NCBI RefSeq assembly: GCF_003048535.1
Contig: NZ_PIRQ01000004.1
Span: 116,041 to 180,040 of the forward strand
DNA from: Campylobacter concisus
GTDB lineage: Bacteria; Campylobacterota; Campylobacteria; Campylobacterales; Campylobacteraceae
Length of the DNA stretch: 64,000 nt
Direction of reading: 5' to 3'
The notes below the pieces were generated by a model. The model searched no databases. It was not told where the DNA came from and was given only the letters and a program-made list of their open reading frames with translations. Of this stretch, positions 43,337 to 55,375 are shown piece after piece. Numbering within the stretch: position 1 is the stretch's first letter; every line of letters starts with the position of its first letter. A program made the position numbers and the translations under genes.

Positions 43337-43825
43337 ATGAGTGAGTTTTTGAGCGAAGTTTTTACCCTTTCACTTTTGTTTATAGCTATCGGATTTTACG
43401 CCGTTTATAGGGCTAAAAAGGCACAAAGCGAGCATGAGAAAAATGTGGCTGATTATGATAAAAACTTGCTAAATTTTGCCAGAATTTTAGGTGTAAAAGA
43501 TCACATCGATCTAGTTAAATTTGATGAAATTTTGGCTGAGGCCTTAAAAGAAAAACTAATTTTTAAATTTAATAAATCTACCTCGCAAGAGAAATTTATC
43601 TCTTTTATAAAAGATGAAAATTTCAAAACCAAACCCCAAATTTCACAAAATTATATCGATGAAGCTTTTTTAAACCTTTGCGCCAGCTCGCTTGTAGAGC
43701 CATTTAAGCTAGCGATACTAAAAAACGAAGATCAAATTTATGGATTTTTGTTTGAAAAAGAGCATCTTTTTGCTCTTATTGATAGCGCTGCGCCGCTTGG
43801 CGAAAATATTATAATTTGCGAGTAA
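43337..43825 (+). CDS. Hypothetical membrane-anchored protein
   Basis: A protein of 162 residues with one N-terminal membrane helix (FTLSLLFIAIGFYAVYRA) and a cytoplasmic or periplasmic domain rich in Lys, Phe and Glu. The start at 43337 is chosen because AAGGA at 43327-43331 sits 5 bases away; ATG at 43334 or a murB-overlapping ATG at 43316 are alternatives. I do not recognise the family. It lies between murB and recA in a conserved Campylobacter neighbourhood. Confidence 0.65.
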   Translation: MSEFLSEVFTLSLLFIAIGFYAVYRAKKAQSEHEKNVADYDKNLLNFARILGVKDHIDLVKFDEILAEALKEKLIFKFNKSTSQEKFISFIKDENFKTKPQISQNYIDEAFLNLCASSLVEPFKLAILKNEDQIYGFLFEKEHLFALIDSAAPLGENIIICE

Positions 43826-43887
43826 ATCAAGTAAAATTCATCTCTTTTTAGATAAAATCAAGCCAAATTTCAACTATAAGGTAAAAA

Positions 43888-46522
<2,635 letters not shown>

Positions 46523-46524
46523 GA

Positions 46525-47388
46525 ATGATGAAAAAATTTTGGTTAGTTTTATCTATATTTGCAGCAAGCGTCTTTGCTAGAGAGAACCCATTTATGCCTA
46601 TTAGCGAGCTAAATACAAGCGTTATGACAACAAATATCATAGAAAAATTTGATAGCTTTGATTCTCTTTCGTTTAAATTTCCAAGTGATGCGGCACTTTT
46701 ACTAGATGTCACCATAAAATATAGAGCAAATGACGGCACCATAAAGGAAAAAAGGCTAGCTGATATAAATAAAACTATCGATTACAGCGATGAATTTGCT
46801 TTAAATAAGGTGAAAAATCCAGAACCAGTTGTGGCAAAAAAGCTAGATGTTTCGGTCACAATGGCAAATATGCCTAGCCAAAAAGTAAGCACTCCTGTGA
46901 TAATAGAAAAAAATGAAACTAAAATTTCAAATAAAGATAGAAATAAAACTTCAGATATGCCAACTCCAAATGTTGTAGTGATCGATCTTAGCACAGACAA
47001 AACAAAAGAAACTACCACAAAGCCTGAACAAAAGGTGGTCGAAATAAAGATTGAGCCTAGTACAAAACCAGTTGATAGTGTCAAAAATAAAAAGGATGTT
47101 AAATTTTTAGGTTTTATAAGCTTTCTAGCCAACGACAAAGAGCTAAAAATCGCTACAAAAGCTAAAAATTTAAAGCATTTTGCTTATGAGAAAAATAAGA
47201 TCGTTCTTGACTTAGCAAAGCCGCCAAGAAGCTTTAAAACTAAGAGCTTAAAACTTGAAAATGAATATTTTAAAAATGTGATCATAGGCTGGCATGATAG
47301 ATATTTCAGAGTGGTTTTAGAACTTGATAAGATGCATAAATATAAGCTTGAAGCCGCTGAAAATGGATATTTGCTTAAGCTTTTATAG
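46525..47388 (+). CDS. AMIN-domain periplasmic protein
   Basis: A protein of 287 residues with a signal peptide (KKFWLVLSIFAASVFA) and a C-terminal AMIN-like domain (about 205-287; KIVLDLAKPPRSFKTKSL, then WHDRYFRVVLELDK). AMIN domains target proteins to the septum or to peptidoglycan-linked structures. The centre (about 75-195) is a low-complexity Lys/Thr/Pro linker. It follows the DivIC-like gene by 2 bp, so a cell-envelope or division role is plausible. ATG codons at 46525 and 46528 compete. Confidence 0.75.
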   Translation: MMKKFWLVLSIFAASVFARENPFMPISELNTSVMTTNIIEKFDSFDSLSFKFPSDAALLLDVTIKYRANDGTIKEKRLADINKTIDYSDEFALNKVKNPEPVVAKKLDVSVTMANMPSQKVSTPVIIEKNETKISNKDRNKTSDMPTPNVVVIDLSTDKTKETTTKPEQKVVEIKIEPSTKPVDSVKNKKDVKFLGFISFLANDKELKIATKAKNLKHFAYEKNKIVLDLAKPPRSFKTKSLKLENEYFKNVIIGWHDRYFRVVLELDKMHKYKLEAAENGYLLKLL

Positions 47389-47426
47389 TTAAATTTTAAA
47401 AAGAGTAGATTTTATAAAATTTCAAA

Positions 47427-47432
47427 TATAAT
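47427..47432 (+). promoter_or_regulatory. xerH -10 box
   Basis: TATAAT in an AT-rich region, 32 bases before the xerH TTG start. Confidence 0.45.
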
Positions 47433-47464
47433 ACTTTTCAAAATAAAAATTTAAGGTTATTGGT

Positions 47465-48526
47465 TTGAAATACCCGCTTGATTGTAAAGATAATTTTGAA
47501 AACTCATTTATATTTTGGCTCACTCGCTACGTCAAATTTAAACTTAGCTCACTTTCGAATAAAGAGCTTCGAGATCCAAAGGTACTTGCAAGTGTGAATT
47601 ACGCTCTAGGCCGTGAGGTAAAGAACATTGATCAGCTTGATGGTTTGGTAAAAAGTGCGAGAAATGCAGGGCTTACTGGTATAAATACCTACTTTAATCC
47701 ACTTAAAAAAATATATGAAACGATGAAATTTTACGAGCTTAGCAGCCTAAAGCAGATCGATGAAGAGCTACTAAGCGAAATACTAGCTAGCACGACTGGC
47801 GGACTAAGCGATGCTAGTAAGAAAAATTACCGCATCTCGGTGATAAATTTCTTTGCATTTTTAGACAAACAAAACGAAGAGGACGGCAAGGCCCATGTTT
47901 TTGATATAAATTTAAAAAACTGGGGCGGAGTTAGTGGCAACAAAGGGCAAAAGCTGCCTGAGTTTATGGGCGAAGATGAGGTCAAAAAATTTCTTGATGC
48001 GATCGAGGAGAGTGATTTTAAGCAAAACTCAAATCGCAATAAGCTCATAATAAAAACGATAATTTTTACTGGCATTCGTGTGAGCGAGGCTCTAAATTTA
48101 AAGAGAAAAGACATCACTGAAGATGGCGATCTTTTTATCATTAGGATCCGAGGCAAAGGCAACAAATACCGCATCGTTATGATAAAACGACACTTAATAG
48201 AAGCTCATCTAAACGCGATCGCAATAAACTACATAAACAAAGAAGGCTATCTTTTCATCAATAAAAAAGGCACCAGGCTGACGCAGGCTTATGTTAGCCG
48301 CATAGTTGAGCAAATTTTATTTAAAGCCGGTATCAGAAAAGAGAAAAATGGTGCCCACATGCTGCGCCACACCTTTGCAACGATGCTTTACAAAAAGCAA
48401 AAGGACCTTGTTTTGGTGCAAGAAGCTCTAGGTCATGCAAGCTTAAATACCTCGCGAATTTACACACACTTTGATAGTGACAAGCTAAAACTCGCTGCAA
48501 AAGTAGCTGAGGATCTAGCAAACTAG
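47465..48526 (+). CDS. xerH: Tyrosine recombinase XerH
   Basis: XerH resolves chromosome dimers at difH, acting alone in Campylobacter and Helicobacter. The 353-residue protein has an N-terminal SAM-like domain and a catalytic domain with Arg in TGIRVSEALNLKRKD, Lys in the beta hairpin (IRGKGNKYRIV), HMLRHTFATML (His and Arg), GHASLNTSRIYTHF with the second His and the nucleophile Tyr. It starts with TTG after AAGG. A difH site was not found by eye nearby. Confidence 0.92.
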   Translation: MKYPLDCKDNFENSFIFWLTRYVKFKLSSLSNKELRDPKVLASVNYALGREVKNIDQLDGLVKSARNAGLTGINTYFNPLKKIYETMKFYELSSLKQIDEELLSEILASTTGGLSDASKKNYRISVINFFAFLDKQNEEDGKAHVFDINLKNWGGVSGNKGQKLPEFMGEDEVKKFLDAIEESDFKQNSNRNKLIIKTIIFTGIRVSEALNLKRKDITEDGDLFIIRIRGKGNKYRIVMIKRHLIEAHLNAIAINYINKEGYLFINKKGTRLTQAYVSRIVEQILFKAGIRKEKNGAHMLRHTFATMLYKKQKDLVLVQEALGHASLNTSRIYTHFDSDKLKLAAKVAEDLAN

Positions 48527-48702
48527 AGCGCTTAAAGCCAAAGCAAACTAGCAATACTAAATTTAACTCATACAAAATTTAAAACATTATTTAACTATGA
48601 AACCCTATAAATATATGAGGAAATTTTGGCTTGCAAGCAGCCCAAAAGTTTGCTCTGTATCTAAATTTACAATCCGCAAGGCAAAAACTCTTACAAAAAG
48701 TG

Positions 48703-48740
48703 AAATTTGGCAAGCAAATTTTACTCTACTCGCCAAATTT
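48703..48740 (-). terminator. Terminator of the ttrBA-like operon
   Basis: On the minus strand AAATTTGGC (48740-48732) pairs with GCCAAATTT (48711-48703), then CACTTTTTG follows. It sits just past the ttrA-like stop. Confidence 0.55.
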
Positions 48741-48748
48741 ATATCAAA

Positions 48749-51739
48749 CTAGCCGATCTTTCTTATATTTGCAGGAAGTGCTTGTCTAGCGCAAGTACCA
48801 ACCAACCAGTCATTTAAACTAAATTCGCCATTTCTTTTTGGATCAAGAAGTCCAAGCTTATTATGATTGACCCCTTTTTCTAAATTTGCGATCCCAAAAG
48901 CTGGCTTTCCATCGACGATGTGCGTTCTTATACCAAACTCATCATGACCAAATCCATGCTCGATACTAATAACTCCGCTAGCAACGCCATCCGTCACAAA
49001 CGCCTCGCCAACTTGTGCTCCATAAGGAGTAGTCACTTTGACCTTATCGCCTGAGCGAATGCCCTGCTCACTTGCGATATCTGGTGCTATCCTTATGAAG
49101 TTGCTAGGATGAACAGCTCTTAGCCTTGGGCTAACAAAGGTGTAGAAGTGTTGGATATTTGACTTTCTTGAGCTTACTGTGTATTTCCACTCAGAGCGTG
49201 GGAAAAATTTCTCAAGCGGCGTGCCGTCACTTGCTACTGGCAGCATCAGAGTTGGCACTCCTGGCATATATTCGCCTGTTATTGAGTGTCTATGCCCACC
49301 GAGTGGCTCATAGTAGATCGAAGCTGGCGTAGGCGCTGGCACTTTTATGGTTGTTTTATCGCCCTTGTATGCGCTCTCGTAGCTATCATATCTGCCGCCT
49401 TTTGCTAGCACGTGCGCCACTTTTGGCTTCTCTTCGTCTTTTAGATAAGGATCGAGTTTGTCCATGATCTTTGAAATTTTACTAAGCTTTTTATCTTCGT
49501 TGCTTATATCTTTTACACCCTCGCCGTCAAAGGCTAAATTTGCCAAAGCAGCCGCGTAATACTGCTCTTTTACGTCAAGGTCCATGAAATTTCCGTCTTT
49601 GTCTTTGAAGGCATTTTTGCCAAAGCCTTTTAGTCCAAGCCTCTTTGCCACGGCTATATAAAATGCCTCAACGTCGATCACGCCGCCGTTTTTATCCTTT
49701 GCCTGCTTTGAGCTAACGGCTGGATAGCGCACGACTGAAGTTTTAGCAATCGTTCCCCAAAGAGAGTTTGGAAGTGCCCAGTTTTCTAAATTTACCCCAT
49801 CTGGCACGATGTAGTCAGCATAGGCGTTTGTCTCGTTCATAAAGGCGTCGATGCCCACAAAAAGTGGTAAATTTTTACTATCTTTTAGCACATCTAAGAC
49901 CGCTCTTTCAAGTCCTGCTTGTCCGTAAAGTACGTTTGTCATGTAGTTTATGAAAACTTTTACTTTGTATGGATAGCCGGCCTTGTGACTCGTAAGCGTT
50001 TCGTTTACAAGTGGCATAGAGATAGGATACCATGGCTGAGTTGATGGATAGCCGCTGCCGCCAGCTACTACTTTACGCTTATACTCCGAGCTTGTTTCGT
50101 AGTATTTGCCTGATCTTGATAAATTTAGACCATTTGGTTTATAAGCGCCCTCAAAGCCCTCAAGGTCATATCTGCCCTTTAAAAACTCGTGTGTGCCGGC
50201 ACTTGCATTGACGTTGCCGCCTTTGTAGCCATAAGTGCCCATGAGTGTGTTTAGACAAAGTATCGCAAAAGTAGTCATACCAGCTTGCGTATGCATCATA
50301 CCGCCATGCACGTTTGTGCTCACCTGTCTGCCGTTTTTAGTGAAATTTTCACAAAGCCAGATGATATCTTCAACACTTACACCGCAAATTTTTGAGTACT
50401 CCTCTAAGCTATGCTTATAAGCTGACTCTTTTAAAAGCTGCATTGAGCTTTTTACCTCGACTTTTTTGCCGTCTATTAAAATTTTGCCTTTGTAGTAGAG
50501 CTTGGCTGGTTCATTTACCTTGTAGCTTTGTATCTTGCCATCTTGCGAGCAGACCTGCCACTCGTTATTTATAAGTGCAAATTTGCCGTAGTCTTTGTGA
50601 CCTTTTTCAGTGACGACTAGGTGTGTGGCATTGCACCAGTGTATCTCGCCTGCTAGCTTTGCTTGGTCTAAATTTGGCTGGATAAGGTAGTTTGTGGCGT
50701 ATTTTTCATTTTCTATGATCCAGCGTATCATCGCCATGGCTAGAGCTGAGTCGGTGCCTGGCTTTATCGCTATCCAGCGGCCTTTGTCTGATGATGCGTA
50801 TTTTACAGCGTTTGTAACACTTGGGTCGACTACCGCGTAGCTAAAATCATCTCTCATACCCCTTGTATAAGAGAGCATTTTTGCTTGTTTTTGGAAAGGG
50901 TTGCCACCATTTGACGGCGAAGTGCCCCAGTAGATAACAAATTTAGAGTTTTCATAGTCTGGTTTTGTGTGTGCAAAGCCCTTTGCGTTGTGTGCGATCT
51001 TACCACCGACCCTAAAGCCGCCACCGCAAATTCCGCCGTGTGAGTAGTGATTTATGGTGCCAAATGACTTTTTGACAAAGCGATCAACGATATCAGAGCG
51101 TCCGTCATATAGGTAAAAGCTTAAAAATTGATTACGTTTGGTGCCGTATTCTGGGTTTTCGCTGTCGATTAGCTCGTCGCTATATATTGCTCTTAGCCCA
51201 TCAACATGCCCCTCACCAAAGAGATCTCCGCCCTCCACTACCTCTTCTACTAGCTGCTCAAAGCTTATGCTCTTCCACTTGCCCTCACCTCTTTTGCCAA
51301 CTCTCTTTAGCGGTGTTAGTATCCTTGCTGGCGAGTCTATCATCTCAGGCAATATCGCTCCTCTAGCGCAAACTGTGGCTCGCTTTTCGTCTTCACCACT
51401 TAGTGTTGTGGCAAGAAGTGCGTCATTTATCGATGTGTCAAAATTTGCCCAGTGTACGTTTGAAAGTGGGTGGTATGGGTTGCCACTACATCTTACAACT
51501 TTGTCGTTTTTATCATCTACGTGAAGCCTTATACCACACTTCGTCGTACAGCCATGGCACATCGAAAAGATAACACTATGTCCATCACTAAGTGAAATTT
51601 TGCCGTCCTTTACTCGAAATTCAGGCTCTAGCGAGTTTGACTGCGGTTTATAGTCGTCCTTATCTTCATCTGCCAGTATAGCACTCGTGGTTAGTGTTGA
51701 GAGCACGGCTGATCTTTTTAAAAATTCTCTTCTTTGCAT
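48749..51739 (-). CDS. Molybdopterin oxidoreductase catalytic subunit, TtrA-like
   Basis: A periplasmic molybdoenzyme of 996 residues, close in length and motifs to tetrathionate reductase TtrA. The Tat signal QRREFLKRSAVLST opens the protein. A 4Fe-4S ligand set CHGCTTKC with a later CSGNP and CARG follows. The probable molybdenum ligand is Cys in GGICGGGFRVGG (about residues 235-246). The C-terminal molydopterin-binding domain includes DKVKVTTPYGAQVGEAFV. It follows the ttrB-like gene by 13 bp. Related arsenate, selenate and thiosulfate reductases share this architecture, so the substrate is tentative. No membrane anchor subunit is encoded here. Confidence 0.8.
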   Translation of the reverse strand: MQRREFLKRSAVLSTLTTSAILADEDKDDYKPQSNSLEPEFRVKDGKISLSDGHSVIFSMCHGCTTKCGIRLHVDDKNDKVVRCSGNPYHPLSNVHWANFDTSINDALLATTLSGEDEKRATVCARGAILPEMIDSPARILTPLKRVGKRGEGKWKSISFEQLVEEVVEGGDLFGEGHVDGLRAIYSDELIDSENPEYGTKRNQFLSFYLYDGRSDIVDRFVKKSFGTINHYSHGGICGGGFRVGGKIAHNAKGFAHTKPDYENSKFVIYWGTSPSNGGNPFQKQAKMLSYTRGMRDDFSYAVVDPSVTNAVKYASSDKGRWIAIKPGTDSALAMAMIRWIIENEKYATNYLIQPNLDQAKLAGEIHWCNATHLVVTEKGHKDYGKFALINNEWQVCSQDGKIQSYKVNEPAKLYYKGKILIDGKKVEVKSSMQLLKESAYKHSLEEYSKICGVSVEDIIWLCENFTKNGRQVSTNVHGGMMHTQAGMTTFAILCLNTLMGTYGYKGGNVNASAGTHEFLKGRYDLEGFEGAYKPNGLNLSRSGKYYETSSEYKRKVVAGGSGYPSTQPWYPISMPLVNETLTSHKAGYPYKVKVFINYMTNVLYGQAGLERAVLDVLKDSKNLPLFVGIDAFMNETNAYADYIVPDGVNLENWALPNSLWGTIAKTSVVRYPAVSSKQAKDKNGGVIDVEAFYIAVAKRLGLKGFGKNAFKDKDGNFMDLDVKEQYYAAALANLAFDGEGVKDISNEDKKLSKISKIMDKLDPYLKDEEKPKVAHVLAKGGRYDSYESAYKGDKTTIKVPAPTPASIYYEPLGGHRHSITGEYMPGVPTLMLPVASDGTPLEKFFPRSEWKYTVSSRKSNIQHFYTFVSPRLRAVHPSNFIRIAPDIASEQGIRSGDKVKVTTPYGAQVGEAFVTDGVASGVISIEHGFGHDEFGIRTHIVDGKPAFGIANLEKGVNHNKLGLLDPKRNGEFSLNDWLVGTCARQALPANIRKIG

Positions 51740-51752
51740 TATTTATTTCCTT

Positions 51753-52490
51753 TTACTGTGCTATCTCTTCGCTCCAGCTGATAACCTTTTTATATCCATT
51801 ATCAAGCTCGAGTTTCTTATCGTTTTTAGCCAAAATTTCGCTAACGCCGTGGTAGAACACCTGTGGATTTGTATTTTTAGGGCTATCTATAACCATAGTC
51901 TCATGTGTGGCTAGAAATTTTCTAATATTTGAGTTAGGATCATTAAGATCGCCTATTATACGACTACCGCCCACACAGCTCTCTACACATGCTGGCTGAA
52001 GCCCTGCTCTTAGTCTGTGGTCACAAAAGGTGCATTTATCGGCCTTGTAGGTATGTAGGCTAAGATATCTTGCGTGATATGGACAGGCCTCTACGCAAAG
52101 CGCGCAGCCTATGCACTCTTTTGTATCAATCTTTACTATACCATTACTTCTTTGATGGCTAGCACCAGTTGGACAAACACTAATACAGGCTGGATTGTTG
52201 CAGTGGTTGCAAAGCCTTGGAAGTGACGCAATGACTGCCATTTTACCGCTTTTATCTCTTGCCTCGTACTCGGAAACAATGGTTCTAAAAGCGCCTGGCT
52301 GAACGTCGTTTTCCAACATACAGCTCATAGTACATGACTGACAGCCAACACATCTTGTTAGATCTATCGCCATGCCGTAGCGAACGCCACTACCACTAAA
52401 GTCCTTTGGTGATGCCTTTAGCGCGGTCGTAGCAAAAAATAATCCTGCAGCTGCAATGAAGCTGCGACGAGAATTTAAGGTCTGTTGCAT
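51753..52490 (-). CDS. Tat-exported 4Fe-4S ferredoxin subunit, TtrB-like
   Basis: The electron-transfer partner of the molybdoenzyme. The start at 52490 gives 245 residues with a Tat signal (NSRRSFIAAAGLFFATTA) and an AGGAG ribosome site; a longer frame from 52574 lacks one. Sixteen cysteines lie in four ferredoxin sets: CVGCQSCTMSC, CNHCNNPACISVC, CIGCALCVEAC and CTFCDHRLRAGLQPAC. This is the usual beta subunit of TtrB, PhsB and DmsB type enzymes. It is the first gene of a two-gene operon; the NrfD-like anchor normally between them is absent. Confidence 0.85.
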   Translation of the reverse strand: MQQTLNSRRSFIAAAGLFFATTALKASPKDFSGSGVRYGMAIDLTRCVGCQSCTMSCMLENDVQPGAFRTIVSEYEARDKSGKMAVIASLPRLCNHCNNPACISVCPTGASHQRSNGIVKIDTKECIGCALCVEACPYHARYLSLHTYKADKCTFCDHRLRAGLQPACVESCVGGSRIIGDLNDPNSNIRKFLATHETMVIDSPKNTNPQVFYHGVSEILAKNDKKLELDNGYKKVISWSEEIAQ

Positions 52491-52652
52491 AAAAAATTCT
52501 CCTTTCTTTTTAGAATTTTTCCTTATTTTAACATAGTAAATATTTTTTCTAAAGTTTATTTTATATTTTTGCAAAATGTATTAAATTTTGAGAATTTTTG
52601 TAGCACTTAAAAGATAGAATTTGGATAGTAAAATTTAGAAAGAAGTGGGAAA

Positions 52653-52677
52653 AAGATAGAAAATAATTTTCTATCTT
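52653..52677 (-). terminator. Terminator of the glycerate operon
   Basis: AAGATAGAAAA and TTTTCTATCTT form a perfect 11-bp stem with a TAA loop just past the glycerate kinase stop. On the minus strand it is followed by TTTCCC. Confidence 0.6.
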
Positions 52678-52684
52678 CTTGAAT

Positions 52685-53818
52685 TTATGCTTTGTAGTTT
52701 AGCATATAAAGGCGAATGACTTGCTCCGCTGTCATCTTTAAATTTCTAATCGCGACATCTTTTCTCATCGCTTCTTCAAGACTCACTGGCTCATTTAATA
52801 TACAAAAATAGGCATCAATCCCATTTTTGTGGCAATCTTTGGCACATTTTTGCACGCTTCCAGCAAATGCGATCACTGGCTTATGATACTTTTTTGCTAG
52901 TTTTGCAACCCCAGTTGGTGTCTTGCCCATTGAGCTTTGAAAGTCCATACGGCCTTCGCCAGTGATGACTAGATCAGCCTTTTTGATCTCATCCTCAAGC
53001 GCGATAGTCTGCGTAATGATCTCAATACCTGGGCGAAGTTTCGCTCCCAAAAATGCCACGAATGCAAAACCAAGTCCGCCAGCTGCGCCAGCACCTTTTT
53101 GTGTGTGAAATTTACTATTAGTCTTTTCCTTTACAAGAGCTGCAAAGTGCTTTAGCCCATCATCAAGCTCTTTTACCATACGGCCATTTGCACCCTTTTG
53201 AGGGGCATAAACATGGGCTGCTCCATTCATGCCATAAAGAGGATTGTCTACATCGCAGGCGACTAAAAACTCGCAATCCTTTAGCTCTTTTAAAGCATCT
53301 TCATCTGTAAACTCATAAATTTTGGCTAGATTCTCGCCTTTTCCTTCAAGCAAAGTACCATCTTTATCATAAAATTTAAAGCCAAGTGCACTAAGCATGC
53401 CTGTACCAGCGTCATTTGTCGCACTTCCGCCGATGCCAATGATAAATTTTCTGGCACCTTTAGCAATGGCATCTTTTATCATCTGACCAAAGCCAAATGT
53501 GCTAGTTTTTAGTGGATTTCTCTCGTCCGGATTTATGAGTGTAAGGCCAGAAGCACTTGACATTTCAAGTATTGCAAGGTTATCTTTTAGTGCATATCTA
53601 GCTAAAATTTCAATTCCAAGTGGATTTTTTACTATCGTATCTATAAATTTTGCACCAAGTGCATCAGTCATCGCCTCTACACTACCCTCGCCACCATCTG
53701 CGATAGGCTTGACAACGACCTCGCAGCCAATCTCTTCTAGTCCTTCTTTTACAGCAAGGCCCGCCTCAAGCGAGCTAAGCGAGCCTTTTAATGAATCAAT
53801 CGCAACTAAAATTCTCAT
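52685..53818 (-). CDS. Glycerate 2-kinase (GarK/GlxK family)
   Basis: Phosphorylates glycerate to phosphoglycerate, probably 2-phosphoglycerate, which enters glycolysis at enolase. The 377-residue protein has VAIDSLKGSLSSLEAGLAVKEG at the N-terminus, PIADGGEGS (family motif), IGIGGSATNDAGTGMLSALG, and GEGRMDFQSSMGKTPTGVA with the catalytic Asp/Arg region. It overlaps the GntP permease gene by 4 bases, so uptake and activation are coupled. The choice of 2-phosphate against 3-phosphate product is from the family. Confidence 0.9.
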   Translation of the reverse strand: MRILVAIDSLKGSLSSLEAGLAVKEGLEEIGCEVVVKPIADGGEGSVEAMTDALGAKFIDTIVKNPLGIEILARYALKDNLAILEMSSASGLTLINPDERNPLKTSTFGFGQMIKDAIAKGARKFIIGIGGSATNDAGTGMLSALGFKFYDKDGTLLEGKGENLAKIYEFTDEDALKELKDCEFLVACDVDNPLYGMNGAAHVYAPQKGANGRMVKELDDGLKHFAALVKEKTNSKFHTQKGAGAAGGLGFAFVAFLGAKLRPGIEIITQTIALEDEIKKADLVITGEGRMDFQSSMGKTPTGVAKLAKKYHKPVIAFAGSVQKCAKDCHKNGIDAYFCILNEPVSLEEAMRKDVAIRNLKMTAEQVIRLYMLNYKA

Positions 53819-55209
53819 AAAAGCACCAAAGATAATATGTAAACGCTAATTATACCAACGATACCCATTATAAACGTCATAGCTGTTTGCGTGCGATATC
53901 CTTGTTCTGCGCTCATCTTGCTAAAATTTGTCACAACCCAGAAGTAGCTGTCATTTGCGTGAGATACGCACATCGCACCAGATGCTATTGCCATGACGCA
54001 AAGTGCAGCTGAAATTTCACTCGTAAAGCCAAGTGTATGCATGAGAGAGTTGTCGGCACTAAATGCACCCATGATAGATGCTGTCGTGATGATAGCCACG
54101 GTCGAGCTTCCTTGAGCGGTTTTTAGTACGGCTGAGATAATGAATGGGAAGAAAATTCCTATTGCTTTTATGGCGGTTGCATTTTCTTTTATGAAATTTA
54201 CAAAGCCGGCCTCAGTGATGACATTGCCCAAAACACCGCCAGCTGCTGTGATAAAGAGTATCGGTCCAGCGATCTTTAAAGATTCGTTCGTGATGTGGTC
54301 AAATTCTCTTATCTTTCTGGCTTCTACTAATAAAAATACGCAAAAGATCACGCCGATTGCAAGAGCAATGATAGGGTTTCCTAAAAATAAAAGTATCTTT
54401 GGCAAGAGAGCCGTTTTATCAAACATGCCTTGTTTTGCTAAAACATCGACAATAGAACCAATCGCCATAAAAATGATAGGCATGATGATAGGAGCAAGGC
54501 TCAAAAATCCACTAGGTAGCGTGCCAAATTTCTTTAAAAGCTCTTCGTAGCTAGCTGTGATAGCAGTGTCAGCATCTTTGTCGCTGATAGTCACGCTTTT
54601 GCCAACACTCTTTGAAAAGAAATAAACAGCTATCAAAACAGGCACTGAAACGACTGTTCCCATGATGATGACAAGGAGCAGATTTCCGCCAAGACCAAGT
54701 GTTCCTGCAGCTGCTATTGGACCAGGAGTTGGCGGGATAAAGACGTGAGATGCGTATAAGCCGCCACTTAGAGCGACTGACATCGCGACTGGGCTTGCTG
54801 AAATTTTCTTATAAAGTGCCTCGCGAATAGAGTTTAAAACGACAAATCCACTATCACAAAATACCGGAATGCCAACAACCCAGCCCATGATGAGCATAGC
54901 AAGCTCTGGACGCTTTTGTCCAACTAGCTTTACAACCATATCAGCTAGCTTTAAAGCAGCTCCCGTTTTTTCAAGCACGGTGCCGATGATCGTTCCAAAG
55001 ATAATAACGATACCGATACTCTTAAATGTGCCACTAAAGCCGACACCTATCATCGCTGGGATCTTGGATAGATCGATGCCCGCGACGATCGCAAGAACCA
55101 AAGAAATGCTCATAAGTGCCAAGAATGGATGCACTTTTAGCTTAGAGATCATAACGATCATAAGTATGATGGCTACAACAAAACAGACAATTAGTGAGAT
55201 TCCGCTCAT
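53815..55209 (-). CDS. GntP-family permease, likely glycerate/gluconate importer
   Basis: A 464-residue proton symporter of the GntP family with about twelve to fourteen helices. Family motifs include GVGFSGTFKSIGIVIIFGTI, GIPVFCDSGFVVLN, HVFIPPTPGPIAAAG and a late SGAMCVSHANDSYFWVV. GntP members carry gluconate, idonate or glycerate; the operon with glycerate kinase favours glycerate. It is the first gene of the pair, with its own start after AAGGAG. Confidence 0.9.
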   Translation of the reverse strand: MSGISLIVCFVVAIILMIVMISKLKVHPFLALMSISLVLAIVAGIDLSKIPAMIGVGFSGTFKSIGIVIIFGTIIGTVLEKTGAALKLADMVVKLVGQKRPELAMLIMGWVVGIPVFCDSGFVVLNSIREALYKKISASPVAMSVALSGGLYASHVFIPPTPGPIAAAGTLGLGGNLLLVIIMGTVVSVPVLIAVYFFSKSVGKSVTISDKDADTAITASYEELLKKFGTLPSGFLSLAPIIMPIIFMAIGSIVDVLAKQGMFDKTALLPKILLFLGNPIIALAIGVIFCVFLLVEARKIREFDHITNESLKIAGPILFITAAGGVLGNVITEAGFVNFIKENATAIKAIGIFFPFIISAVLKTAQGSSTVAIITTASIMGAFSADNSLMHTLGFTSEISAALCVMAIASGAMCVSHANDSYFWVVTNFSKMSAEQGYRTQTAMTFIMGIVGIISVYILSLVLL

Positions 55210-55375
55210 AAAAACTCCTTTGCTCTGAGATTTTGCTTAAGATTTTAGCAAAATTTGCTTGTATTTTTTCTAATATTTTTAAGTTTTTTGATTAATTAAA
55301 TTTTTTTGACATATTTGAGTAAATTTATGACTATTTGCCTAAATTTAGCCATTTTATAAGTTTAAAATTTTTAGC

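Noticed and set aside
46782..47138. Open frame of 118 codons opposite the AMIN-domain gene
   Set aside because: Antisense to the low-complexity Lys/Thr linker; long frames arise there from skewed codons, and no family features are visible.
54140..54550. Open frame of 136 codons opposite the GntP permease gene
   Set aside because: Lies wholly antisense to a well-supported gene, has no ribosome site and reads as a composition shadow of the membrane protein.
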